Positions 33,839 to 44,974 of a stretch of DNA of 64,000 nt are shown one piece after another. Numbering within the stretch: the stretch's first letter is position 1; each line of letters starts with the position of its first letter. This DNA is from Nicotiana tabacum (Eukaryota > Streptophyta > Magnoliopsida > Solanales > Solanaceae): NCBI RefSeq assembly GCF_000715075.1, contig NC_134101.1:196188103-196252102 (forward strand), in the 5' to 3' direction. The position numbers and the translations under genes were made by a program. The notes beneath the pieces were generated by a model, which was not told where the DNA came from, searched no databases, and was given only the letters and a program-made list of their open reading frames with translations.

Positions 33839-35140
33839 GGCTGGGAGTCGGGAATTTTCAACATATTCACTCATTTTAGAACTCTAGACTCGATATGAGG
33901 CGATTTGGAGAGGGGATTTTCATCTATAAACATTGGATAAGTGATTCTAATCAAGTTCCAACTATATTTCATGATTATATCTTAAATTTAACATCAAATT
34001 TATGTGAATCGAAAAGGAAAAATTGGAAAACTTTGTCAAGTTTTTGAAAAATAAGAATTTGAGTTTGAGAGTCGATTTAGATTCGTATTTTGAAACTAAT
34101 CACATATATGGACTCGTGGGGTTATGCATAGTCATAATCTACCCTTGGACCCGGATTTTGACCGGACGAGCCCCGAGTTGACTTTTGTTTACTTTTTTGT
34201 TTGATTATATTAAGTCAATTTTGGTAGATTTGAGCCATGAGGAGGCGAATTTTAGGGGAAAAGCTATTTTTGAGGGTTGAGTTGGCCTAGTTGAGGTAAT
34301 TATCTTGCCTAACTTTGTGTGGGAGAACTACCCCATAGGAATTGGTTTGTTTGTGCTAATTGTGTTATATGAAAGCCGTGTACGTAAGGTGACGAGTGGG
34401 TACATGGGCTATATTTTGTATTTGACCGGTTTAGGCTATTTAGACTCTTACCATGCTTTTACTTGAATTGTCTTAGCATGTTATATATTTCATTATTAAT
34501 CCACCCTTTTCATGTGCTAATCTACACTTACATGCTTTATTTGATATTGTTAACACTTGTTTCACCTCTTACTTGCTAATTTAATCTTATATGCTTTAGT
34601 TGAAGTTATTGTCTTTCTTGTATTTTGTTACATCTTTAAATTGTTGAATTACTTGTAATTGAAGTTGTTATTTCGTGAAATATCTTATTGTTGAGTTATT
34701 GGTGCTGAAATTGAGAAATCCGTTATCACATTGAGACGAAGTTATTAATTGTTGAGTTATCTTTTTTGTTGAGCTATTCACTTTTATTTTGTTATTGTCG
34801 AGATTCTTGTGCACATTATGGTTGAGCCATGGGCTATTTATTATGAAAATATTGATATTGTTGATTCTTTTGACAAGTTGTGGCATATGAGCACTTGTGG
34901 TGATAGTTGTGATATTGATACACATGCAGTGGTATAAGGCTTGGGATTGATATGCATGCGGTGAGATAAGGTGGGCTTGATACGCGTGTTGTTAGTAGGG
35001 AAACTACTTGAAGCCACGCGGTGTGATAATGTGATCTAAAACGCGGGTAGCTATTTAAAAAAAAATGACTTTTAAAACTAAATGTAAGGCTCTCGCGGTG
35101 ATATAAGAAAGATTGTGATTGAAATTGAGAAATGTGAATT

Positions 35141-35245
35141 CGAGGCAGTACCTCAGTTGTGATTCTTGTTGCATACGAGGTGATACCTTGGTTGTGATTC
35201 TTGTTGTATACGAGGAGGTACCTCGTTTGTGATTCTTGTTGTTTA
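35141..35245 (+). repeat. Three 35-bp tandem repeats in solo LTR B
   Basis: Units CGAGG--GTACCT-GTTGTGATTC start at 35141, 35176 and 35211, exactly 35 bp apart. Confidence 0.8.
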
Positions 35246-35970
35246 TCTCATGTTATAAAGAGTTATTGGTGAACCAGTTCTTATTGATTTCATTCTTCCG
35301 TGTCTTACCAGTTTTGTCCATATTGACTATTGTGGTTCTCTTTATTTGTTTCCTTCTTGTTATCTCTATGCTTATAATCCTGTCATTAGTCTATGTTGTT
35401 AACCTACTCCATTATCACTTATTTCTCCATTTTCTATTAGGTCTCGTTATTAAGTTTTCATTCTGTTTATTAAGTCCTAGAAGGTATCTTGACCTGGCCT
35501 CGTTAATATTCTACCGAGGTTAGGCTTGATTCTTACTGGGTACCGTTGTGGTGTACTCATACTACGCTTATACACATCTTTTTGTGTAGATCCAGGTACA
35601 TCTGTCTGTGCCGAATGTTAGTGTTTGATTGTAACTGTTATCCGCAGACTTCAAGGTATATCTGCTCGGCGTTCGGAGGACTCAGAGTCACCTTCCCTTA
35701 TCTTTTCATTATGTTGTATTTCTCATTCTGACGGTGTTGAAGTACACATTCTAGATTATTCTGTAGAGCTTATGACTCAGTTCCTTCGGTTTTGGGAGAG
35801 TTGTGGTTGAGATCCTAATTTGGAAGTTTATATGAGTTTATCAGTCTTGCTTTAGTATTTCTGTTTGATTATTTCTGTTAAGTTATTATTGCATGTTAGG
35901 TTTACCTAGTCTTAGAGATTAGGTGCCATCACAACATCCTAAGGTGGGAAACTGGGGTCATGACAATGGC

Positions 35971-36309
35971 AAAGACAGGAAAAGAACTTCACCTGTATGA
36001 ACATAGAAGTGGTGCTGCTTCGAATGAGAGGTGGAGTTACTCTCATAAATGTTCATGAATTTTGGATAATATATGACCATAAAAGTGCTAAGTGTGTTTG
36101 AGTGGAAAGCAAGAATAAAATATTTATATTTTTGGTGTCATCGATGTTATCACAAGGAATAACATGTTCAAATCTATTATGCTATATGAGATTTCAATTT
36201 TATTTTGTGACATTGTACTAAGGTAATATTGAAATCGAAAGATACATTACTCTATGGATAAACATAACTTGATTTTGAGTTTTAATTTATATTTAGATAA
36301 GTGGAGGAT
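35971..36309 (+). pseudogene. 3' end of a Copia-type element, upstream of its LTR
   Basis: Resembles the stretch between RNase H and the LTR of a Copia element (GTGGTGCTGCTTCGAATGAG near 36010). No open frame. A purine stretch AAGTGGAGGA at 36299-36308 is a likely PPT. Confidence 0.4.
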
Positions 36310-36780
36310 TGTTAGAAATTATTTAAATAAAATTAAATATTTTAAAACTAGAAATTGTGCCTTTTATGTGGAAGGATGTACCTTTTCAAATTTGTAACTA
36401 CTTTTGTCTATTTAAAGACAATTGGTCTCGCTTTCAAAATAGATTCCAATGTTAACTTTGCAGAGAAGATACTTTATTCCTTTTACAATTTTCCCAAACT
36501 CTTTTCTCTCTTACATTGAATTGATCAAGTTGAGAGTTCTTGCTTTCCTAGGATGAATTTTTTCTCTATTTGCTTAGTGTAGAATTCAAAAGGTTTGTTG
36601 TATCCTCTAAATCTAGTTGCATACAATCTCATAGCAATCTCGCGGAGAAGAGCGAACAAATATCGCTTTCAGGAAAGCGTTTCATATATACGTGTTTCAA
36701 ACCTTAGATTTGTGTTCTTTTAAAATTTTCAAGCCTTCATCTTATGTTCTTCTTCATAAATATTTTACCACATCAAATAC
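36310..36780 (+). repeat. Copia-like LTR, right end not defined
   Basis: Starts TGTTAGAAATT after the purine stretch. TATTTAAA at 36409-36416 is TATA-like. I could not find a second copy or a clear CA end; the limit given is approximate. 36781-37017 shows nothing further. Confidence 0.4.
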
Positions 36781-37017
36781 TTATCAATAAACTCTTGACT
36801 AACTAGACCGTTGTCACTAGCATTAGCTACCAAAAACCCTATGGGAACGACTCCAACTTAAATTAAGAATCCAATTCTACTTATATTTTTGGTTAAAAGA
36901 TAGTATTTTCATATATTATGCATCACTAAAAACTAGTGGGTTCGTGGAGATATTGGAGTCCTTTGTTGTATAGCTATTACAAATATTAGCACAATTAGCC
37001 GAAATACATCTTTCAAA

Positions 37018-37260
37018 AGGAGTTCCTAGACCAAAAAGCTTCCTTTGCAAACACGAGAGGAACTGCTAGTGCTATCAAAAAGTTGCTTGTGCGCTCCTTC
37101 CTTAGCTAACGAGTCCGCCATTCTGATTTGTTTCTTGTAGCAGTGTCTAAGCTCAGGGTCCCCTAAGCGCGTCATTAATAACATGCATTCATTCAACACA
37201 TTAAAAGTAAGTATCTTTATTATTGTTTAATATATAAGGTAGTAATTACTTCCATTGAGT
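37018..37260 (-). pseudogene. RNase H-like (RVT_3) C-terminal remnant
   Basis: One minus-strand frame reads NVLNECMLLM, then LGDPELRHCY and RMADSLAKEGA, and stops at a TAG near 37022. The N-x-x-ADSLAKEG block is the C-terminal signature of the RVT_3 RNase H family found in LINE-derived and cellular plant proteins. Only about 75 codons remain; a stop at the upstream end (about 37245) may mark an intron edge or decay. Confidence 0.6.
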
Positions 37261-38190
37261 GAATATGAATTTGTAAAGGTTGGTGGTTGTTTTCTTCTGC
37301 TATTTTTTATCAATGCAAAAGAGATTCAGACATGTTCGTACTTCTTTGGAGACCTGATCATGAATCACAAAATCCAGTTTCCCTTATTATCTCTACAAAC
37401 TCCTCATGTTCCCGATCGAGTTTCTTAATGAAGATCTCCGTCCGTGTTTAGCATATGGTATCCAGGTTTAGGAGCTAGCTTCCCGGTTCACCAAAATGGT
37501 TTTCTTATCCTTTGAAGGATTCAATATATTAGTTAGTAAATGAAATCTCTTAATGGTATTTTTAATAGAAATGGAATTATTCTGATTTTTAAACAGGTTT
37601 TTCTGCTTAACCAAATATTCCAGAGAATTCTTAAAATATAAAGCTCTCTTTTCTTTTGATTTTATGTTGCCACAATTGAGTTGACAATTGAATTTGGTGG
37701 TGTTGCTATCTATGAATTTATAGGCTGGATTGGTGGTAAAGATTCTTGAATTATATATTCAAGGACCAAATAAGAGAATCTTTCCCCTTGGCAAGCGTAA
37801 GAATAAAAATGTTAGTGATATTGTGCTTAATATGAACTGGGAGATCAAAGGAAATAGTTTCTAGAGTAGTATTTTTGGATAGCAAAGTACTCTTAAAATA
37901 TAAAGCTCGCTTTTCTTTTAAAATAATTTTATGTTGCAGCAACTGAGAATTCTTTTCCTGCTCATTAGCTATCTGAATATATACAACCAAGCAATCTTAA
38001 ACTCCAAATAATCCCATCCATTTGCTCTCAAAAACTATCAGAAAACGATTCAAAGACTTTCGATAAAAAGATAACCAATCCATGCACTCAAGATTGAGAA
38101 ATTGATTCATCGCTACAAGTTCATAAAACTGATTTATGTACTACTAGTGTTGTTTTGGAATTTCATGGCCCGAGTTATATACGCTAATTA
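37261..38190. other. AT-rich intergenic sequence
   Basis: No gene seen. A segment of about 100 bp (AAATATAAAGCTC-CTTTTCTTTT) occurs twice, at 37633-37690 and 37894-37945. Confidence 0.5.
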
Positions 38191-39420
38191 CTGAACTAGA
38201 ATTCACTAGATAAATTATTACACGTAAACGTTATTTTCAAATTTCATGCTGCTATTTATTTTAATGAGTGATAAATGTGTTTCACAAAGTAGAGAAATCA
38301 TGTGGTTAAACAAGGGAATAATTGTCGAGTGAATATATTTAAATGTAAAAAGATTAAAAGGCAGAAACTGAAAAAAACTAGTACATTATAATAACGCATA
38401 ATACAAACCGGCTTTCATTCTTCATTGCTGCAGTATGTCGATACACATTGTATTTAGTTCCTTACCTTATAGACATATATTTTAGAAACTCAAACTAGAT
38501 TATGAGTGATCAAATTTGTATTTTCTTTGATTTCACAAAGTAGGAAAATCACATGATAAAGAAGAGTGTAATTGTCAAATGAATATATAAAATTCTTTTT
38601 AAAGGTAGACGATTTTCAACAGAAGAAAATTAACGCAGAATAAAAATTGGTTTCATCAATTCTCTATTGCAACAATCTATCAATATACATGGTATTTGAT
38701 CCCCTACTATATGCAGTTACTTTAATTTAGAAATTCAAATTAGATTTTGAGTAATCAAATTTGTGGTTTCTTTAATTTCACAAAGTAGACAAATTAGAGG
38801 TTAAACAAGGATATAATTGTCAAGTGAATATACAAAATTCTAAGGTAGAGAATTATAAACAGAAGATACTTCAACATGATAATAACGCAAATTAAAATAC
38901 GAACTCAGTTTCATTCTTCATTGCGATAATTTGCGTATACACATTGTATTTAATCCTTTACCTTCTAAACAAGTACTTTGGAAATGCAAACTAGATTATG
39001 AGTGATCAAATTTGTGATTTCTTTGATTTCAAAAAGTAGAAAAATCACGTGGTTCAACAAGGGTATAATTGTCAAGTAAATATATAAAACTCCTTTTAAA
39101 AGTAGACGAAAATTCAACATGATAATAACTCATAATGCAAATTGTATTTCATTCTTCATTGCAATAATATATGGATATATATGGTATTTAATCCCTTACT
39201 TTCGGCAGTTAATTTAGAAATTAAAACTAAAATATGAGTAATCAAATTTGTGATTTCTTTTCTTTTGCAAAGTCGGAAATCACATTGTTAAACAAGGGTA
39301 TAATTATAATTATCAGGTGAATATATAACATTGTCTTAAAGATAGACGATTTTCAACAAAAGAAACTTGAACATCATAATGACGCTGGATACTGTTTGAT
39401 TAAACCCAGGGCCGAGAATA
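38190..39420. repeat. Five tandem copies of a ~240-bp repeat
   Basis: The landmark GAGTGATCAAATTTGT (or variant) occurs at 38266, 38504, 38749, 39000 and 39236: periods 238, 245, 251 and 236 bp. Each unit also has TTTCACAAAGTAG, AAACAAGGGTATAATTGTCA and TTCATTCTTCATTGC. No open frame. Unit length and AT content are satellite-like. Confidence 0.85.
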
Positions 39421-39479
39421 ACAAGTTGTGTACCTTTTTGATACAACGGAGATTGTTGAACTCATCACCGAAAAAATTA

Positions 39480-40375
39480 TCCCAAGTCAAACTTTGAATC
39501 TCTTAAAAACAAAGTTAGAATTTCACGAACTAAACATCTTTTATCTTGTGTGGTTTTTGAAGAGGGAGAATTGTCCTTGCTTAGCCAAGCTATTCATTCG
39601 ATCCTGTCATATGTGACCTAATCTTGCATGTCATATAATAACATCAACATCATTGTTACTAGAATAGCATGCTATAGCACAACAATCAACATAATAGTTA
39701 TACGTAGAAGGATTACAATCTAACATAATAAAACTATCATAACGATGTCCAAAATCATAAATAACATTGTCTAGAGTAATTCTAAACAATATTACTGCTG
39801 AGACGAAATCTATACAAGAAGAACAAGTACCAACAAATATAGCACTTCATCTCACTTTTATCTTTCTTCTTGTTATACCGTTTACCCTCTTAGAATTTGG
39901 CAGGTTACTTTTCTTGGAGGATTTATCTTCGGTCACCTTTCTCTTTCCCGCCCTTTATTTTTTAATTATACATATGCTTTAAGATTGAAAGCTTTTTACC
40001 ACATGATTTTGTAGGCACTAGGTATATAACTTTAGCAGCATCAAGCAGCTCATCTTCAAACTCCACAAAGGCAGACAATATCAGCAAAAGTTTTGATGTT
40101 ATTATTAAAGGTTATATTAACCTTTAAAAGTTCCCAACTATTGGGAAAAAGACTGGATCACTCCTTGAACTTGTTTCTCATAAGAGAGAATATGACCAAC
40201 ATTTTTTAAGTTGAGCAATTATTTATGGATATGTCATGTGTTGGTCAGTATTACCCTCCTTAGGGTGAATCATAACATGGTTTATACCTTCCAGAGTATC
40301 TTGCTCTTCCAGTACATACCACATCTTACGACTCAATATATTATAATTTGCCATTCAGCTTATCACCTTAATTCA
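39480..40375 (-). pseudogene. Copia gag and gag-pre-integrase fragment
   Basis: On the minus strand, about 40345-40240 reads MANYNILSRKMWYVLEEQD and LEGINHVM, a Copia gag N-terminus. Further down, about 39630-39560, RLGHI-QDRMNSLAKQG matches the HARLGHIG block before integrase. The part between is decayed, with stops and no clear zinc knuckle or protease. No LTRs were found. Confidence 0.65.
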
Positions 40376-41180
40376 TATTAGCAATTATATATTTTGAAGC
40401 CATAGTCTGTTATACTTATAAAAGATAATCATGCAAGTATCACTCATCAATTATGCATGTGATATACATATTCAAGCAAATCACTCATAATGACTTCCCA
40501 TTTATGTCACGACCCCGGTTCGCCCTCCGTGAACCATCGTGACGGCACCTAGTCTCTACAACTAGGTAAGTCTAAAATGCGGAAGATAAACCAAATTTAC
40601 GGAAGAAAACAATTTAAAACAGGAATAAAGTAATAAAACAACGTTTAAAAGTGTCGCTCGGCATACACAATATTAACTCGTAAAACCAATATATTTTTCC
40701 CAAAACCCGAAAGCCCATGAATCACAAGCTACGAATATAATAAAAATGCTCTAACTCCAGAATGTCTACATCAACAGAAGAAAATAGAAGGGCTATCACT
40801 ACAAGATAGAATGGAAAGGGACTCCTCGGTCAGCGAACGCGACATATATACTTCGAAGTCTATGGAGCAGTTGCCTCGCCTCAAGGGTGATAGGACTGAG
40901 TCAAAGTACCTGGATCTGCACATGAAAAACATGCGCAGAATGGGCATGAGTACACCACAGCGGTACTCAGTAAGTGCCAAGCCTAACCTCGGTAGGGTAG
41001 TGTCGAGGAAGGTCAGGGCCCTACTGAGATTAAATAAAATATAAAGTTCGACAATGTAGAACAGAACAGTATAAATAAGTACAGCAGTAAAAGTAACACA
41101 AGATATAAAGGGCAACAACAACTATTACAGAGGCAAGGTAAACACAGAAAGAAATACGGCTCAATACCAAAATAACAATC

Positions 41181-41465
41181 GGGGATCTCCCTGGATACCA
41201 TCCTGTTGTCCCAAATATACATATCCAATGGATCTCCTGGGATCCCGTGCCGTAGTCCAACTCATAGTGCGCGGGGATCTACCGGAATCCCATTCTGTAG
41301 TCCCAAATGTAAATACCCAGTACTGGGGAAATCTACCGGGTTCAGTCCCATAGTTCCATATAATTGTGCAGGGAGATCTACCGGAATCCCACATCCGCAT
41401 TCCCAAATAAACAGACAAGGGGGAGCTACCGGAATCCCACATCCGTAGTCCCAAATATAATTACA
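41181..41465 (-). repeat. Six tandem repeats of ~49 bp in solo LTR C
   Basis: GGGATCTACCGGAATCCCA-CCGTAGTCCCAAATATA-type units start near 41181, 41230, 41273, 41323, 41371 and 41420. Confidence 0.8.
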
Positions 41466-42315
41466 CAGCAGCATCAGGAAAATATTCAGAAAATGTCAAT
41501 TTCATATTAAGGCAAACAAGTAATTCTAGCCTAGCATGCTGCACAGAATTCAGGTAAAGCAGTTTGAGCAAATAAGGCAATTAAAACACTTAGACATGCT
41601 TTCCTAAGCTAACAACAGACTTTAAGTGTAGGTAATATAAACAGGAAAAGAAACATACTAGTAATTACTTAATGAAAACAGGATTTTCAACAATTAGCAC
41701 AAGTACGCACTCGTCACCTCACGTACAAGATATTTCAATTAACAGTAATAATACCAAATCCTAAGGGGAAGGTCCCCCACACAAGGTTAGGTCAGCCACT
41801 TACTTCGAACCGACTCAAAAATTAACCCGAAACCACGTTCTTGCCACGAGTACCAGACTCCAAATGGCCCAAATTTATTCAATTCAATTTCATAATGTAA
41901 ATAACACTTCAAGTAACTGATTCTATAAAGAAATTCTAAGCTAGTACGCGAAATTAGATAAAATGACCAAAATGGCCATCGGGCCCACGTCTCGGAATCA
42001 AGTAAAATTTACATTTCTAGAATCCTCACACTCTCACGAGTTCAGTCATACCAAAAGTACGAAAATTGGACCTCAAATAGTCCCTCAAATCATCACTCAT
42101 AGGTCTCTAATTAATCAAGCCTTAACCCCCAAATTACCACTGATTTTCCTTAATTTTTCATGCTTATAATGATAAAATCACTCCAATAATGAGTTTAGGG
42201 ACCAAAGACCTTACCCCCAATGAACTCCTCTGAAAATCTCTCTTGAAAATGCTCCCCAAGCCTTCTTCCCGTTTGAAAAGAGGTGAAAAATAACTCAAAT
42301 TTGCGAAGGCAAGAA

Positions 42316-42321
42316 TTTATA
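42316..42321 (-). promoter_or_regulatory. TATA box of solo LTR C
   Basis: ATATAAATT on the minus strand, 19 bp downstream of the last dyad (42341-42350). Confidence 0.6.
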
Positions 42322-42340
42322 TGTTTCTGCCCAGTTAATC

Positions 42341-42580
42341 TGCTTCTGCAGTCATGGGACCGCACCTACGGTCCCGCTTTTGTGTACCAACGGTCGCATC
42401 TGCAACAATCACTAACCCAACCTATTTCTGCACCTGTGATTCCCCATTCGCAGATACGGTACCGCTTCTGCGGTAAATTTCCCACATTTGTGGACCCTGC
42501 TGCTCCTGCCCAATTCCGCTTCTACGATGACAAATGCTGCTTCTGCGGCTACGCACCTGCGGGACCCAACCGCAGGTGCG
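42341..42580 (-). promoter_or_regulatory. Phased dyad array in solo LTR C
   Basis: Ten-base words of CGCNNNNGCG type start at 42341, 42361, 42375, 42395, 42429, 42449, 42463, 42483, 42501, 42517, 42538, 42552 and 42571. Steps are 20, 14, 20, 34, 20, 14, 20, 18, 16, 21, 14 and 19. Cores are TTCT, ACCT, ATCT, AGAT and AGGT. Confidence 0.7.
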
Positions 42581-43273
42581 GTTATGACAGAAGATCAGCA
42601 GCTTCAGCTGCAACTCCCAACTCAAAATCCTTCCGTCAATCATCCGAAATCATCTCGAGGCCTCCGGGACCTCAACCAAAGACACCAACAAGTCCAATAA
42701 CCCTATTCAAACTTATACCAATCCTTAAAACACCTAAAACAACATCGAAATGACGAATCAACCACGAATTCAAGCCTAAGAACTCAAAAACTCTAAAAAT
42801 ACGCTTTCGATCAAAAAATCTACCAGCCCTCGTCCGAATGACCTGAAATTTTGCACACACATCACATTCAACACTACAGAGCTAGTCCAACTTCTGTAAT
42901 TCCATTCCAACCCTCGGATCAAAATCTCACTATCAAACCGGAAACTTCAAAATTCGAGCTTTCGGCATTTCAAGTCTAAATTAGATACGGACCTCCAAAA
43001 TACAATCCGAATACGCCCCTAAGCCCGAAATCACCAAACGGAGCTAATGGAACTATCAGAATTCTATTCTGAGGCCGTCTTCATACTGTTCTGACTACGA
43101 TCAAATTTCCAACACTTGAGCTCTCATTTAGGGACTAAATGTCCCAAAACTCTCCGAAACTCAAAACCGAACATCCCGACAAATCAAAATAGCACAAATA
43201 AATACGGAAAAAGCAGTTAATAGGGGATCGGGGTGTTAATTCTTAAGACGACCGGCCGGATCGTCACAATTTA

Positions 43274-43523
43274 GTGTAGAGTCGAAAGATCACGTAGTTT
43301 CCAATCATCATCTACATTACCTAACGTTTAATCAAAAGTGAAAATTACTTCTTAGTGTGTCTTAAATTGCATTTATGACTAAGATCACATAGATTTTTTA
43401 AGTCTCATCCTCTTACAATAGTCAGTTATACATACAAATGAGCAGAAATATAATAGAATAGACAAAACATTTGTTCATAAAAGAATTTATAAAATTATAA
43501 GTCATATAAATATTTGTCTACGT
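43274..43523. other. No feature seen
   Basis: AT-rich sequence between the solo LTR and the pseudogene stop; likely its 3' flank. Confidence 0.4.
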
Positions 43524-44118
43524 TTACATGTCATTGTCCTTATTATACTGCTGATGAAGATTTATAACACTATCAGCCAAAGTCTTAGCCAGCTTATCTA
43601 TAGAAGAATGTTGATAAAATCAGGCTTAGGACATGTCTTTAGATGCCATGATCTCTTAATTTTAGCTTCAACGTCCTTTTTCTCTCACTCAGCTTCAAGC
43701 GCCCGAGTGTATCCCCAAAAGTTCTCACTTAGACCAAAATTATGATAAATACTAGTCAAAACATCGCCCTAATGACTTGAGAGAGAATCCATAAATATAA
43801 CTAAAGCTCTCTATGTATTGACTAATATATGATAAGAGAACAGTTCTGCTAGTTTCAACCTAAAAAGGTGAAGATAAATTGGTAGAGTAGCAGATGAGTC
43901 CATCTTGAACTTTTTAAATTCTTCATATTTTCTTCTTCCTTCCCTACGCCGAGCTCTGTCATCCCTAAAGATGTTTTGTATTGAACTCGAAATGCCATTC
44001 CTAGTGACTTCAGAATCTGAATCTGAATCATTACTAAAACAGGTCCTTCGACGATACACTCTTCTACGTTGTCTCCTTTCTCGACTTTCAGTACCACTCC
44101 CATTTAGCGTACTTCGAG
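43524..44118 (-). pseudogene. Unidentified cellular gene fragment, split by a hAT-like element
   Basis: One minus-strand frame holds an Arg-rich stretch, a Ser-Asp run (DSDSDSE), RRKYEEFKKFKMDSS, SENFWGYTRALEAE, CPKPDFIN and, after one frameshift, DKLAKTLADSVINLHQQYN, ending TAA at 43526-43524. Three in-frame stops lie between. Upstream the frame continues beyond the insertion at 50726-50719 (EMPGWEQAR) up to a possible splice acceptor TTTTAG near 50748. It looks like the last exon of a real gene, but I cannot name the family. Confidence 0.55.
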
Positions 44119-44132
44119 TAGGGATGACAAAC

Positions 44133-44240
44133 GGGGCGGAGCGGGGCAGGGCGGGGCAGGGCAAAACCTCAATGGGGTATGGCAAGGCAGGGCAGGGCAA
44201 AGTCTTAATGGGGCAGGGTAGGGCGGGTCAAAACACATTT
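44133..44240 (+). repeat. G-rich subterminal repeats with quadruplex potential
   Basis: GGGGCGGAGCGGGGCAGGGC and repeats of GGGGCAGGGC. A related run is at 50574-50650, followed by a C-rich one at 50682-50705. Four or more G-runs within about 30 bases on one strand fit the intramolecular G4 pattern. Confidence 0.7.
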
Positions 44241-44596
44241 TAAAAAATTAGTAATTGGGGCAAGGGCAGGGCAGGATTTTAGTTGTCGGATGTCAATATA
44301 AGGAAAAAAATTAGTTTTTCACAGCCGGTGGATTTGTTGGTGAAACCACGTAATATCCTTACTTGCCCTCTTCTTTTTTTCTCTTTTATGAAAAACAAAA
44401 GTTCTTTTACATAATTAAGAATTTTTTCTATTTTTTTTTTGGTCAATTTTTTTTCACCTGAACTAATTTTACAGCAACATACTGTTGTTGCGAAAGGAAG
44501 AATTTGATGCTTATATAATATCCAGTTTATACAATCACAACATCAAAAACTTTCAAGCAACTTTGGACAGTTTCTTTACCCCTTCAACTCTATTAT

Positions 44597-44887
44597 TGTT
44601 ATGATAAATATCACATTATGGTGGATGTCTACTCTTCTTCCATGATCTTCATCTCAAATGCTTAATGACATATTCAATGACATATTTTGTATGTTCAATG
44701 ACATATTCCATGACATATTTTCTTCACTTTTTATGCCTATATAAAGGCCTTGTAATAGATAGAAAAATACACGCAATTGAAGAAGAAAATCTCTTCCTTC
44801 TCTCTATCTCCATTTCTTGTTCATGTTTTACTAAATTGCTTTTATTTCCTTGTTCCATATTGTTACTTTGAGTTATATTTCATAACA
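44597..44887 (+). repeat. Copia 5' LTR with TATA box
   Basis: TGTTATGATA to ATAACA. TATATAAAGG at 44738 is a strong TATA box. It contains a 21-bp duplication (TCAATGACATATT type) that the 3' LTR lacks. Confidence 0.95.
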
Positions 44888-44912
44888 CGTTATCAGCACG
44901 AGACTCTACCAT
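44887..44912 (+). other. Copia primer binding site, internal-tRNA type
   Basis: CGTTATCAGCACGAGACTC follows the LTR. It is not the usual TGGTATCAGAGC. Its complement, TCGTGCTGATAACG, matches the anticodon arm of a plant tRNA-Ile as I remember it, which suggests priming by an internal (half) tRNA as known for Drosophila copia. Confidence 0.55.
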
Positions 44913-44974
44913 CTCAAGAAGATCTTTGAGAAAATTAAGGTATAATTTTTCTCAAATTTGTATTTTTTTAAATT

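Larger units (their letters stand above)
32935..35965 (+). mobile_element. Solo LTR B (gypsy, Tekay-like)
   Basis: TGTAACAACCCGACCG to ATGACA, flanked by GTGGC (32930-32934) and ATGGC (35966-35970), a TSD with one change. The start matches the LTRs at 52456 and 60721. It sits about 20 bp outside the start of LTR F. Confidence 0.85.
40505..43268 (-). mobile_element. Solo LTR C (gypsy, Tekay-like)
   Basis: Plus-strand ends are TGTCACGACC and CGTCACA, flanked by perfect ATTTA repeats (40500-40504 and 43269-43273). On its own strand it starts TGTGACGATCCGGCCGGTCG, as in the Tekay-like LTRs. ORFs at 41206-41448 and 42283-42753 read repeat arrays and are not genes. Confidence 0.92.

Noticed and set aside
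41206..41448. 80-codon ORF with repeated Thr-Gly-Ile-Pro
   Set aside because: It translates the 49-bp tandem array of solo LTR C.
42283..42753. 156-codon ORF, the longest in solo LTR C
   Set aside because: Antisense to the LTR and through the dyad array; composition comes from the array, and the LTR has perfect TSDs.
43811..44200. Arg-rich frame considered as a viral coat-like or endogenous pararetroviral piece
   Set aside because: No zinc knuckle, movement protein or RT nearby, and the frame continues across the hAT-like insertion into a possible splice site. The ORF also runs artificially into the G-rich hAT end.
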